Assembly (NCBI GenBank): GCA_049724395.1
Contig: JAUGWO010000170.1
Coordinates: 110,527 to 174,526, forward strand
Direction: 5' to 3'
From: Spongospora subterranea f. sp. subterranea
Lineage: Eukaryota; Endomyxa: Phytomyxea; Phytomyxea; Plasmodiophorida
DNA length: 64,000 bases
Positions 1 through 10,472 of this stretch are shown in pieces. Position numbers and translations under genes: made by a program. The notes beneath the pieces are model-generated. The model saw only the letters and a list, made by a program, of their open reading frames with translations, was not told the origin of the DNA and did not search any database. Each line of letters starts with the position of its first letter. Position 1 is the first letter of the stretch.

Positions 1-60
1 AAACGGTTTGATTAAAAAGGAACACACACACAAAGGTACGAAAAGACAGTCCGCCAATAC

Positions 61-219
61 CTGGGCGCGTTGGCAATTGGCGAACGCCAGACGGGCGACG
101 CGACAGGTCTCGGGCTCGTCGATCATGCACTGCTTGAGTGGCGTCCCGGCCCGACCGCAATCGCTCTCGGCCAGACAGCGCAGCAACGAGCGGAACGAGT
201 CGCCACACGCCGTCGCCAT
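61..219 (-). CDS. COA5: COA5/PET191 homologue, 5' exon (runs off the window)
   Basis: The first exon begins at the ATG at 219 and ends at a CAG|GTATTG donor at 61; the intron runs off the left edge, so the C-terminus is missing. The 53 visible residues carry the cysteine spacing of the small twin-CX9C PET191/COA5 family: SLLRCLAESDC, then LKQCM, then ETCRVARLAFANCQRAQ. In the family these cysteines form two disulfides in the mitochondrial intermembrane space, and the protein is needed to assemble cytochrome c oxidase. The next exon should encode the conserved RxRFRG tail, which lies outside the window. Identification rests on spacing plus SDC and NCxR; another CX9C family is possible but less likely. 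Confidence 0.72.
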
Positions 220-596
220 TCAGCAAAGATGTGGTCTGAGGATCGACCAGCTCCCTCTCCTCTCTCACACCGCTCGCGGCCTTTGTCATTACCGCCGTCG
301 TCGATTCCCTGGCGATGTTGCCACCATTGCCCTGTAACGTGATGGATGGCGCTAAACCTGTTACCCATTGACACAGAAAGTGGATCCCCTTTCCTGTAAT
401 AATTGCATTTCTAATTCCATGACATGGCGTTCAAGATAATTCCTGTTTTTTCTTTGTTCAGTTTTGCTGTTTACTTGTCGCCCTGAACGGAGCTCGAAAA
501 TGATTTCTCAAAACCGAATTCGGAGCGATGAATGGGCACATTTCATTGGTGGGGAAGAATGAACTTCGATCGATAATGGTTGATGAACCGCTCTAT
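220..596. other. Upstream region of the COA5-like gene; no gene seen
   Basis: No supported exon. On the minus strand a stretch ending near 510 reads IITEEDLLERIERF in one frame, but it is interrupted and is best treated with the inverted repeat that starts at about 597. Confidence 0.3.
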
Positions 597-1308
597 TCTT
601 TCCAGCAGGTCCTCCTCCGTTATTATTCCGGCCGCATTGAATAAGCTGCTCGGCCTTTGCTTTGTCTTTTGTCCATGCCTAATCGTTGACGATCGATTCG
701 ATTCGCAAATGTGTAGCGTCTTGGCCGAAACCTAAAGCCGTTTGTGTTTAACCTCTAACGACAATAAGTTGCGTTTCTGTACAACTTTAAAGTTGTCCGA
801 AAATCGAACGATCACCGAAAAAGGAGCAATATCTTCAAAAACGTAACCAGGTTTGAAAGGGTTTCGCAACGTCAAAGATGATTCATCAGAAAAGCAGGTT
901 GAAACCGGTTTAGCCGACATTAAAACGGTGGAAAGAATGATCACGTCGTCCTACACGAATGTTGCATCGCGACACGTTCCCCGTCTTCGTGAAGGCATCC
1001 TCGACGGAATTTTCGCCAAAGCCCTCCCAGACCCGCCCAAGAGTTCTCGCTCGATCGATTGCTGATCCCATGGAAATCTCTGGTTGCAGATAACTGCCGA
1101 TTTTCGGGCAACTTTGAAGTTGTGGGCACAGATTAGTAATTGGGCACAGCAATCGTTAAGGAATAAACCTAAACGGGTTAGTTTTTGGCCAGCAACACAA
1201 TGGCGAATCGACATCGATCGTCGACGATTCAGCGTGGACAAAGACAAAGCAAAGGCTGAGCAGGTTATTGTCGGTGATATAATAACGAACGAAGACCTGC
1301 TGGAAAGA
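597..1308. repeat. Long imperfect inverted repeat (arms 597-810 and 1092-1308)
   Basis: The reverse complement of 597-810 aligns with 1092-1308 along its length with short gaps, around 75% identity by eye. Anchors are GACCTGCTGGAAAGA, ACAAAGCAAAGGC and GATTTTCGGRCAACTTT. The spacer is about 280 bp. Reading outward from the centre, both arms can be translated as DKAKAEQ followed by IIT(E/N)EDLLER, so the repeated sequence may once have been coding; the left arm is no longer open in one frame. It could be a fold-back or MITE-like element, or an inverted duplication of a gene end. I recognise no transposase. Confidence 0.6.
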
Positions 1309-3028
1309 CGGAATCTTTACGAACAACAATCATCCCCCATTGATAGCACATCCTTCATCATTACATCGTGTTGGCGATCCCAGATCAGCGATACTGCAGT
1401 CTAGGGCGTCGGCCACAAAATTAGTGAGAATCGCAGTCGCTGTGAACATTATGAAGAGGATCGTTTGCCAACGTAGTGGGAGTATGCCTATAAACTTGTT
1501 GAACCGATTGGTGAGTCCCCCTATTCCCTATTCGCGTTCAATTCTGGTTCCTGCATGGTGTTTATTGAACGCATCAACAACCGGGTTTGGACCCGAATAT
1601 CAACTCCTGGCTCTGCCAAGAACGAATCCCATTCTGAATCGGCCATTCCAACAATTTTGCTCCACTAAAGCCTGATCACGATTTCGTTATTCGATTCACC
1701 TTCATGAATCGGGTGATACATATTCTTCAAATGAACTGAAACAGATCTCGAAACCCAACAACAGCCGCTTCAAATCCGTTCGCCAAAATAGTGCAGAACT
1801 CTTGAACAATTGGAAATTAGGAAGTCAAGTACGGCACATGCTGGCAATCCCTAAGAAATTTACCAAGGTAGTGGTCGATTCGATGTGGTACATCGTTTTT
1901 TTCAGCACCGGTATCGATGGCCGTCTCGACCAGGAAGGGGTCGATGCACTAGGTTGGGACGTACTTGGTTTTCACGATATTCGATGATTGACCATTCCGT
2001 ATTGAACATGAAACAGGCTGTGATTTCTGAACGAATCGAGACCTAACTTGTGGCGATTGTGCAATATTGTTGTCGGTAGTCGATGGTGTCAAAAGAACAA
2101 ATTATTTTGACCAGGAGCCTGAGAGCGGTCAGATCAATGTGGTTGCCGTCTATCGACAGCGAACCCAGTTTTTACCATCCTGATGCAAAAGAGCTGTTGC
2201 TTCAGGAAAAGTTTTCGATTCCCGAGGAAAACAATGACTGTTCGGGGGATATAACACAGCTCCATCCTGGTCAGTAATGATTTTTGCGAAAAAAGCCCAC
2301 CATTCCGGTAAAAGTTCTATCCCATAATGACATTCCGTTGGTGTGTGACAAAAATGGCAACTGACAGTTAAGATTGTTGTTCGAGATGACCTTGAGATCC
2401 TGAATTCTGGTAGGGATATCGAAATCACCGCGAAATTAACTGTGGTGCGAATAGATTCGTATGTAGGGACTGAGAAATACACGGATTCAGCAACTCGTTG
2501 CGATTCCCATTTCCTGATCCCAATCACTCTGTCGAGAAGTCGCGCCAGAAAACGAGCCCGAATTTGATTATGTCAAAGGATTTCCCAAAGAGCAGAGACT
2601 ACCGATACTTAAACAGCGCGATCGTAATGGGACATCGTTTACTATCTCATGTAATTATTTATTTGTCGCCATGGCTTTTCGACTGCTCATCAAAAATCTG
2701 CTGTAAACAAACGACCAATCTCGATTATTCGTATCGCGTCGGCTATAGATTACACGCTCGACCAATGCACACGGGCCCAGTGTCGCCAACACCATCCTCA
2801 ACTGTCACAATCCGCGTCGGTAACGATGGGAAGCAGTTCCAGTCGGAATCAGTCCAGTCGTGACGTATCATAGACCTCCGTCTGTGACGGGCGGGCGGTA
2901 GTCTGGTAGTGTATATTGCGCGACAGTCAGTGGATTGACCGTAGACCCCAACAAAGTCCGTGACGGAGTCGTAATGTCCCCGACGAACGCGTCTCTGCCC
3001 ACATTCACCTATTGTCATTATATTCAGA
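1309..3028. other. 1.7 kb without a supported gene
   Basis: Open frames here (for example 2150-2527 on minus, 125 codons without an ATG near its start) show no domain, no clear splice structure and no better codon pattern than shadow frames. I see no convincing gene. Confidence 0.3.
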
Positions 3029-3512
3029 ATGTCGCGCTCCACCACCTTGATCGTTTTCGCGTGCTTGATCGCTGCCATCGGTTAGCGCTTTCGTAGGATA
3101 CCCCACTGTTCCCTGGTTTTGACTCTACTCTTTAGCGGCGCAAGATCATCACAGCATGGGTTTCGAACAGGATCCGTCGCCACCAAAACCAGATACCAAC
3201 CAATTCGCTGAAGCTACGAAGGGCTTCCCCGGCATGGATCCGAGTATGATGTCTGAAATTTTGTCCAAGATGTCGTCTACCAAAATCTCTGAGGTCTTGT
3301 CCGCGGTACCGCCTGAACTTATTTCCAAGATCGCTGGAGATGGGAAAGGTGGAAACAGTATCATGGATATCGTCGAGGCAATTGGCGGTCCCGAAAGTGA
3401 CTTAGGCAAAATCGTCGAGGAATTCCAGAATTTCAACCCCGAAGCCATTGCGAATCACCCTAGCTTCCAGAAATTTGCTGAGTCGCTGGATCAAATGCTC
3501 GAAGGTGAATAA
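3029..3512 (+). CDS. Small secreted protein, family unknown
   Basis: Two exons, 3029-3080 and 3136-3512, joined across a 55-nt GTTAGC...TTTAG intron with matching phase; about 142 residues. The N-terminus (MSRSTTLIVFACLIAA) is a typical signal peptide, with likely cleavage before the following QDHH. The mature part is acidic, rich in Met, Ser and Pro, and reads as short amphipathic helices: PSMMSEILSKMSS, KISEVLSAVPPELISKI, DIVEAIGG, LGKIVEEF, FQKFAESLDQML. There are no cysteines and no membrane segment. I do not recognise the family. The signal peptide being encoded as a separate short first exon supports the model. Sure that it is coding, unsure what it does. Confidence 0.72.
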
Positions 3513-3837
3513 TTCGATAATCATTCACACCCTGAATATTGACACAGTTTTGCAGGTGCGTTCAAGGATTTGTAATTACTGGCACCTTCCCCCAACCGCC
3601 ATCGTCCATATCGTCCATAATACAGACCCATTTTACACTGTAATCCCTCACTTCGTTCGCCGTTCACTTTCTGTTTTCCCAACCACGTCCTTTACGTTTT
3701 CTTCAACCAAGTCATGTCGTCAATTTTTACAGCGATTCCCCACACAAACTGTTGTGATAATTCGTGGACCCCCGTCCAAACTCTAACGAGTAATTTGCGA
3801 TCAATACCGTGTTTTCTAATCGGTTCTCGCCACCGCA
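3513..3837. other. Intergenic, nothing seen
   Basis: Between the secreted-protein gene and the next transcription unit. Only short open frames; pyrimidine-rich on the plus strand. Confidence 0.3.
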
Positions 3838-3954
3838 ATGCCTGAAAACGACCCCAACGTGGATGGAAAACAGAAACGGATTCGCAGATTTGCGAAAGGT
3901 TGTCTGTGTCGATGTACTGGGTCGATCATTATCGGGTACCCGAGCGGAGGTTAG
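3838..3954 (+). CDS. Upstream ORF, 38 codons
   Basis: An ATG at 3838 opens a 38-codon frame starting MPENDPN and containing a basic KQKRIRRFAK stretch and a CLCRC cluster. It ends at a TAG only 9 nt before the ATG of the next gene at 3964. So close a spacing suggests a translated leader that limits or reshapes initiation of the downstream gene. It could also be chance, or a small separate protein. Confidence 0.3.
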   Translation: MPENDPNVDGKQKRIRRFAKGCLCRCTGSIIIGYPSGG

Positions 3955-3963
3955 TCGACCAAC

Positions 3964-4841
3964 ATGGCGTCATCTTCGAGCGGAAACCCGATCGCCGATA
4001 GCGTCGGCATCCCGCTCCACACCGACACGTTCCTGATCTCGCCCACAGCTGCCCTGCTATCGCAGTCGCCCTTCGCCCATCTGGCGCCATTGACGCAGGA
4101 AGCCAGCCGCCGTCACCTATCGCTGCGAGCGTCGCCCCAATCCGCCGACGACCTGTCCGACGACGAATGCGACGCGCTCCTGGCTCAGATCAAATCGGTT
4201 CTGTCGCGCGCTCCCTCGTCCGAGTCGCAGAAATCGTCGCGCCCCGACCCAATCGCACCCAGATCAGAGACGCCTGCAAGGAGTCAGCCGAAAACCAGGA
4301 GGTCTAAATCCGCCCATCTGGGAAAACCGGCAGAGAAACCGGCCAGAAAACCACCGAGAATATTAGCGGAATCTGAACCGGATCGGAAACCGCCGTTCGT
4401 CACCTGTTTTGGATCTGGAAGGTGAAAATTTGTTTGTTTTTTTCATTTCACTGGGTTTTTACGTTGTTCTATTGCCCTTCACCTTGTTGGTTTCGTTGCA
4501 TGATCAAGGTCGCTCGAATTTTTCACAGATTTTCAAGCGATTGTTTGTTGTTGATTTTATATGTCGATTTTTTTCCCGATGTTCTGTTCGTTAACATCGT
4601 TTGAGACAGTTCAATTGTTGACCGTTGGTCGCCATTGGTTGTGAATTGAATTTCGGTCGCTGTCAGGTCGTTTCGTCATGCGACCCGCTTGCCAAACGGC
4701 TTGGTTCGCCTGAGGCGCGACTACGAGTTCGAGGAGTTCTCCCGGGGCGGGATCGGCCCGATCGGCCGATACCATTGGCAACCGTTATCCATAACGGAAC
4801 GGCAACCGCCTTTAGCTTATATCGATCTGAAAATAAAATAG
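3964..4841 (+). CDS. Two-exon gene, unknown function, conserved-looking C-terminus
   Basis: Exon 1 (3964-4421) begins MASSSSGN and ends with phase 2 at AAG|GTGAAA; exon 2 (4667-4841) follows CTGTCAG and stays in frame to TAG, about 210 residues. The N-terminal two thirds are low in structure: a DDLSDDECDALLAQI acidic helix, then Ser/Pro/Lys-rich sequence (RRSKSAHLGKPAEKPARK). The last 65 residues look folded: LVRLRRDYEFEEF, then RGGIGPIGRYHWQPL, ending YIDLKIK. The 245-nt intron is longer than most here. I cannot name the family; a nuclear or cytoskeletal adaptor would fit the composition, but that is a guess. Confidence 0.6.
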
Positions 4842-5310
4842 GCGCGACGTCCAATGCTGAACCTTTCCCCACAGTGTTCGCTCCGTTTTGTTCACCCTCA
4901 GGTGTGCTGAGCGCTTCAGCGTTGTGTCGACCATGTGGGTTCCAACTCAACTCGACCATACTGGCCCTGTTTTAGTTGATTTCAGCAAATGTGTCTGCCG
5001 GCAAAGGGCTGCATGATATGAAATGGGGATAATTAGGTTGATCATTCCTCATATTCCGCGCAACTCAAAACACTTTGTTTTTTTCATCCCACGTCTCAAA
5101 GCGTATTCCTCTACAGAGACTTGTCAACCACAGATGACCCGATTTGCGCCGATATCAATATTGTCGCAACTCCAACAACACCAGCGATTGGCGGCTATTT
5201 TCCGTCGTTCGATCTTGAACAGACCCACTTGATTTTTCATCTCTGCCATTTCCGTGCTCATCTGTTGTATCAACGCATTCACTCACACCGATACCGACAT
5301 GAATGACTGT
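4842..5310. other. Convergent intergenic region
   Basis: Lies between the 3' ends of a plus-strand and a minus-strand gene. AATAAA-like motifs occur at the stop codon of the plus-strand gene (4831-4840). No gene seen. Confidence 0.3.
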
Positions 5311-6052
5311 TTATTGGAGCGTGTCGTCGCCATCGTTATATCTCCGGTAATCGCAGACTTGCCGTTCCTGTTTAACCGCTTCACTCCATACATCTCTGTA
5401 AAACTCGTCTTCGGGAAACCCAGCCTGAACAGACGTGTGTTAGCGGGGAACCGCGAATTCAACAGCAGTTTTAGTTTACCTGCAGAGCTTCGATCGCCTT
5501 CATTGTCGCTTTTATCGCCATCATCCTAAACGCGCATACACACTCGATCAAAATCATAATTTTTTTAAAAATGTCAATGGGCTGTTCGTGAACATTGCCA
5601 GAAACGACTGAGATTGCTAGTGTCGCTTACTCGGTACCGCGTTGGCGTTCTTGGCGATACAGCTGGTCCTGTACAATCATATCCGGAATGTTCGGTTCGC
5701 ACGATACGAACATCAACGTCCGGTTCAGATCAACATGATAACGATGATCACAGACCCGAGCAGGTCTTCTGCTATCAAGTGTTGGCGCCATTGGCATGGC
5801 TGGCGATACCGGTTTCGAGAACGACGTAGCTGGTGAAACTGGTCGGGGAGGGATACGCCGATCATCGTTGTCGTCGTAGAATCCCCATCGGGTGACCCTC
5901 GGCTCCGTTTCAGCGCGTTTGACGACGAAGGAGAGTAGGGCCGCGATCGAGTCGAAAGGCCTCATGGCCAACGATACCAGCCGGGCGATGAACGCCAAGA
6001 CGGCGGTCAGGCAGAGCGAAAGAATCCTCGCGAAAGATACGATGACCATCAT
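5311..6052 (-). CDS. Small membrane-associated protein, unknown family
   Basis: Three exons: 5631-6052, 5480-5525 and 5311-5424, separated by 105- and 55-nt introns with GTAAGC and GTAAAC donors and matching phases; about 194 residues. The protein opens with a long hydrophobic stretch, MMVIVSFARILSLCLTAVLA followed by FIARLVSLAM, enough for one or two membrane helices. A second amphipathic segment (IAALLSFVVKR) follows, then a polar tail containing WGFYDDNDDRR, Ser/Pro repeats and a terminal region EDEFYRDVWSEAVKQERQ. An ATG cluster at 6052 and 6049 marks the start; an upstream exon cannot be excluded. Likely an ER, Golgi or mitochondrial membrane protein. No family recognised. Confidence 0.55.
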
Positions 6053-6400
6053 GATCCGAGGGAATATGGCAGAGGCGTCGGCGGTTCGATCATCATCACA
6101 ATGACGGGAATATCGGCAGAGACGTTGGGGAAACGGCCCATTAACCGACCGGAATTCATTGTATGAATTTCGGCCGGCCACACGCGCAAAGCCGACCACA
6201 ACATGTCTCTCCGCTGTTTGGAGAGCAACGTCGCGATAGCAGCCAGAACTGGATCTTTTTCTGTCTCGGGTACTCACCGCTTTTCAATATTCTTGTTTCA
6301 ATGATGGCCTTGAATTTGACTCGGTTCATTGATGTCGAACGTCGCCAATTGTTTTTATCCGTTCGAATTTATGTTGGGACTGGGGCTCGATAAGTAACCG

Positions 6401-6970
6401 TCAATGAATTGCATAAACGCTTAGCACCAACACCAATAAAAAACAGCAAATCGCATTGCCTGTCGCGAAGGCACACAACCGGATAAGTGCCGTCGGGCGT
6501 TGTCGTTTGCAGCTACGGGGAAGAAAACGCTGACCTGGGCAGATGGACACGTCACTTTTGGCATTGTTCCGGGCGATTTGACATGTCATACCGATGGCCT
6601 TCAAACTCTCCAGCATGATGTATTGCCACTCGACTCCTCCGTTCCTCATTATAGCGTTTATTGCAGTACAAATGACGGCCGAGCCAGTTTCCTCTTTCTG
6701 AATTTTCAGAACAGTTCCTCGATGCAGTTTATCTACGACAACAAAAATCGAATATCGTTGATGCACACAGATGGCACAAAACTTCATAAATGTACAACCA
6801 AATATTCCAGAAAATTCCCTCCCGAGCCAACATTGTCTGGTTGGTGTGTGGCGGCGGAATCCTGTGGGCCAGTTGATATCGTTACTGCAACCGTCTCCTC
6901 GCACATGCCCACTTTGGACTGTGTAACGCAACACCGGTAACGATCCGGTAACACTAACACGGGTTCCCAT
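6401..6970 (-). CDS. Possible single-exon membrane protein (strand uncertain)
   Basis: An uninterrupted 189-codon frame from an ATG at 6970 to 6401. It would start 32 bp from, and divergent to, the EF-hand gene. The middle reads YSIFVVVDKLHRGTVLKIQ and TAINAIM; the C-terminus is a hydrophobic tail (AICCFLLVLVLSVYAIH) suitable for a tail anchor. The opposite strand of the same segment (6500-6940) is also open for 146 codons and contains MQFIYDNKNRISLMHTDG, so coding strand cannot be settled by eye. Transcript evidence would decide. Confidence 0.35.
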   Translation of the reverse strand: MGTRVSVTGSLPVLRYTVQSGHVRGDGCSNDINWPTGFRRHTPTRQCWLGREFSGIFGCTFMKFCAICVHQRYSIFVVVDKLHRGTVLKIQKEETGSAVICTAINAIMRNGGVEWQYIMLESLKAIGMTCQIARNNAKSDVSICPGQRFLPRSCKRQRPTALIRLCAFATGNAICCFLLVLVLSVYAIH

Positions 6971-7001
6971 AGACTTTCACCATTGTCGGTGTTATTCGAC
7001 A

Positions 7002-8402
7002 ATGGCGGAGGGGAGAGGCGGGATCATTCAGTTCGGACCCTTCGACGATGCCGAGGTCAAGGAGGCGTTCGACTCGTTCGATCTAGATGCCAATTCGTTC
7101 ATCGGTCTGTAGAGAGAGGCGTGTGCCAACCGATGAAGGCTGGCCGACTGATGCTGGGTCCTCCGTTTAGGGGCCGCCGAGCTACGCCACGTTTTCACCG
7201 CAATGGGTGAATTGATCACGGACGAAGAAGTCGACGAGATGATCAAAATGTCAAATCATGCTGTCCCTGTCGTAGTTTATCTGATGTATAATTTGGATTA
7301 GGTGCGACGAAGACGGTATGAAAATGCACTGGTTTGAAAAGAACATGAATAACTTGATCACTTAAGGAGATGGTCAAATCAGTTTCGAAGAATTTTCCGG
7401 AATGATTTTCGAGCATACGACCCGGCCAAAGATTGTACCAGCGAGAATGCTATTGGCGTCGGAAGCGGCCGCAGCTGGTGTGGAAATCCGCACCGCCGTC
7501 CCAGTTGCCGTTGCTGCCAAAGACCCAAATCTCAAAAGCGAAACCGCTCCCGTCTCCATTGCAACTAGAGTTCAAACGGCTGCTTCGCTGTTTGGAGGTT
7601 TAGTCAGCAACAAAGAAGAGTTTCAGGTTGCTTTCATATCCAGTGTTCATGTCGTTTTGTTTGTTTTATTAAGTGGTTCATCTATTTAGTCCAAGTTTGA
7701 GACCAGATGATAATTTGCTGCTTTTCACAGGAGATTAAAACGCTAGTGAGTGCTATTGCTCAGGAGTTTAATCTGGAATCCGAGCAAATTGATGATTTGA
7801 AAGAACGGTTTCTCGCCCGCAGATCGGGATAACAGTGGCGAGCTAGAATATCGGGAGTTTTGTAAATTCATTGGGAAACCAAGCAATATGCTGTCGAGGC
7901 AGTTTTTTGATCTTTTTGGTATGTTTTGGGCTGATACAGTAAGGTATAAACATGACGAATTTTCGATCAGATTCGGACGGGACAGGGACAATTGATTCTC
8001 GTGAAATTATTTTGGCGCTTGCGTCCATCAGTCGCCGTGACATCAAAGACAAGGTCAAATTCGTGTTTAACCTCTACGACATGGATGGGAATGGGTACCT
8101 CACGAAGACGGAGCTTCTTTCTATTTTAAAAGCGACCCATTTTGCTAGCGCACACACTGACCTAAACAAGAAGATTGCCGCAATATTTGCAAATTGCGAC
8201 AAGAATCTTGATGACCAACTTACACTAGGTAAAGCCACATTTTTTACGCTGCGTTTGTATCACAGTTCATTGATTCACCTTGTGCTTCTCCCTGAACTAT
8301 CTCGTCTTTTTAGCCGAATTCCAGGAGATGGCCACTACACTCCCAAACCTCATGTTTCCTGTATATCAATTAATGGAAAGCCTTGAAACGGTCGCACAAT
8401 AA
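7002..8402 (+). CDS. Six-EF-hand calcium-binding protein
   Basis: Seven exons with phase-matched short introns: 7002-7104, 7171-7249, 7302-7315 (a 14-nt micro-exon), 7367-7626, 7731-7918, 7971-8228 and 8314-8402. The N-terminal lobe is calmodulin-like ([11 protein letters not shown]..., then [14 protein letters not shown]). A linker with [10 protein letters not shown] follows, then four more loops: [36 protein letters not shown] and a degenerate [12 protein letters not shown]. Loops 2, 3, 4 and 5 have the acidic residues expected for calcium; loop 1 ([12 protein letters not shown]) has the terminal Glu but a weak centre, and loop 6 has lost its terminal Glu. Close to the third EF-hand, near 7812, the frame must shift by one base to go from DDLKERF into the loop; see findings. 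A calcium sensor, partner unknown. Confidence 0.82.
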
Positions 8403-8562
8403 CCCCAGCAATTTCATATTTGTATTGTCGAAACCAGTGTTACCGAAACCAAGTTCAAAATACCAAGTGTATTCAAGAACGGTGATCCAGTGAGCATTTT
8501 TTCTTAACAGTCGTAGCAACTCCTTTTTCTTCTCCATAAACGGCCACAAAACTAATGGCCAG

Positions 8563-8738
8563 CTTTCAACGATATCGTGAGTGTTGACACTGTAATTCCC
8601 GCATTGTCACAATCCATCGCTATGGTCATTGATATGTTAGATCCATTACAGCCACTCAAAAATGCCACATATGGAGATATAGAGCTCCGTCCTTTTGACG
8701 AGTTGGCAATGATAGAGAAGCCTCATATCATCCTTTAA
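8563..8738 (+). other. Isolated open stretch, possible exon or gene relic
   Basis: One frame from about 8563 to a TAA at 8738 reads FNDIVSVDTVIPALSQSIAM and then LDPLQPLKNATYGDIELRPF. It looks more protein-like than its surroundings, but I found no start and no second exon. The rest of 8403-9199 shows nothing firm. Could be a decayed gene or an exon of a gene I did not resolve. Confidence 0.2.
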
Positions 8739-9199
8739 ATAACAAAAAACGGATTTGCCATCCGATCAACGCGAGAACTTCAATAGCGAAACAAACAACT
8801 CAAAACAGTCGTTGATTTTGTCCTGAGCATATCGACTGCAACTGGGAATTCACAGAAGATGTTATCTGCCGTAGGGATGGGAAATTAATAACCGACAGAG
8901 AGTCAAAATCGAAGCAGCTTTCACTTGATTACACCGGTCAGGAGCCCGATGCGAGTTCGTAAAAAGTTCTGTTCCATGTTTAACCAAATTTTCCTGAAAC
9001 GAAATATCTTGGGCGCAAAGCCTGTCGAGATTTCGCCATCCCGGCACAGTGCGCAGCGACGCGCAATTGAGCCGCAGCCCGTTTTGCTGGGAATGATCTG
9101 CGCCGATTAGTCTGGGGCATTCAAAAGGCACTCAATGACCCACAATTATAGATCATCGGTCAGACCTGGCCTGGCCTGAGAAAATTACAATCGGCCAGG

Positions 9200-10472
9200 A
9201 TGGCCACAGCGTGGCTATACAGAATGGGGAACACCATTTGCGTCATGATGTGCATGTTCGTGCTTGTTGCCACCTCACTGATTATCAATGTCGGGCAAAT
9301 TGTCGGGATCGTTTTACGCCGTCCCCGTTGGCCACAAAGGCTGGCGTCGCACTGGTGGCTTCTCTCTCAGTTTATGACAGAATGCTGGTCGGGTGTGGTA
9401 TTTTCCTTCTCCGGTGACGATATTTTCAATAGAAAAGTCGAATCCGCTGTTATCATGTTGGTTTTCGCTGTTGGCGCCATCAAATCTTTCCTTACAGCTT
9501 GTTCAGATCGAACCATTGCCCTGGCATCGACAATCTTCCCGGCGTCTCCCTATCGAGTCGATCAATCGGCTGCGGTTCAATCTGCGCCTTGATCAAATCG
9601 TCACTATTGATGATTCCCGGTCTCGGCTGGGTCAATTACCTTCAGGGCTCGCTGTTTTTCACGCGAAACCTGGAAGCTTATAAAAAGGTGGTTGGAGTTC
9701 GTCTGAAGGCTTTGTCAACTCCGCTCTGGGTCGGAATTTTTCCTGAAGGCACGAGAATCACTCCGAAGAAGCGGCTGGAATCCCAGAAGTTCGCTGCTCA
9801 AAATAATCTCCCTGCATTATTCAATGTTCTAATACCTCGCACGAAGGGATTCGTGCTTGTCCTACAAGAGTAATATCAGTCGTGCGGTTGTCGTTGCGCC
9901 CTAATCTCTTGGTGCAGGTTAGCCCCCGTATTGGATGCGGTTTATGACGTCACAACCTGCTACGAAGGGGCTCCCATGTACTTCTCCGATCTGATCTGGC
10001 GAGGCGCTTTCCAGACGCGTGCTGTTCACATGCACATTCGCCGATCAAGCGTCACCGAGATTCCCAAGTCGGAAGAGGATCTCAAAAAATGGCTGTAAGT
10101 CCTTCGCCGATCCTCTTTCGCCATTCCCAATCGGTTTCTAGGTATAAATCGTTCGAATCAAAAGATAAATTGGTGGATCATTTTGGCAATCGAGGCTTTT
10201 TGCCTGGCCCAATAGTTACTTGCCCGGTACTAGCCTGGCGCCTATTCAGAGTGTTCGCAACGTGGACATTAGCGTTAGCTGGATCGTTGCTGGTTGCGAC
10301 CCAGTTCAGGTCGAATTTGGCATGGATATACGCGGCGCTATCATTGGTCACGGTTTTCTCTGGCGCTCTACGAACATATTCTTCTGTACAACACATGACC
10401 GTTTCTGATAGGTTCGAGCAGGAACGATTCATGTCGCAAGAATTTTTCGCTCGTCAAACAAAAAAGGAATAA
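9200..10472 (+). CDS. 1-acyl-glycerol-3-phosphate acyltransferase-like protein (AGPAT3/4/5 type)
   Basis: Four exons, 9200-9456, 9498-9869, 9918-10094 and 10142-10472, phases matching, about 379 residues, which is the usual length. These enzymes transfer an acyl chain from acyl-CoA to the sn-2 position of lysophosphatidate in the ER or mitochondrial outer membrane. An N-terminal membrane helix (MCMFVLVATSLIINVGQIVG) is followed by motif I as NHCPGID, an unusual form of NHx4D that keeps His and Asp; then IPGLGW, the FPEGTR block, and LIPRTKGFV, which is typical of the AGPAT3-5 branch. WRGAFQTRAVHMHIRR is the matching downstream block, and two C-terminal hydrophobic segments close the protein. 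The first intron is only 41 nt. The chemistry is well supported; the exact substrate is not. Confidence 0.87.

Noticed and set aside
8-342. Two plus-strand open frames of 90-109 codons
   Set aside because: They lie opposite the COA5-like exon and have no ATG in good context; the minus-strand cysteine pattern is far more convincing.
2150-2527. A 125-codon minus-strand frame
   Set aside because: No ATG near its start, no domain and no splice partner; many shadow frames in this window are equally long.
7002-10472. A split LPCAT-like gene, because an EF-hand gene sits next to an acyltransferase gene
   Set aside because: LPCAT proteins have the acyltransferase first and EF-hands after it; here the order is reversed and each gene has its own start and stop. 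The acyltransferase also carries AGPAT3-5 blocks rather than LPCAT ones.
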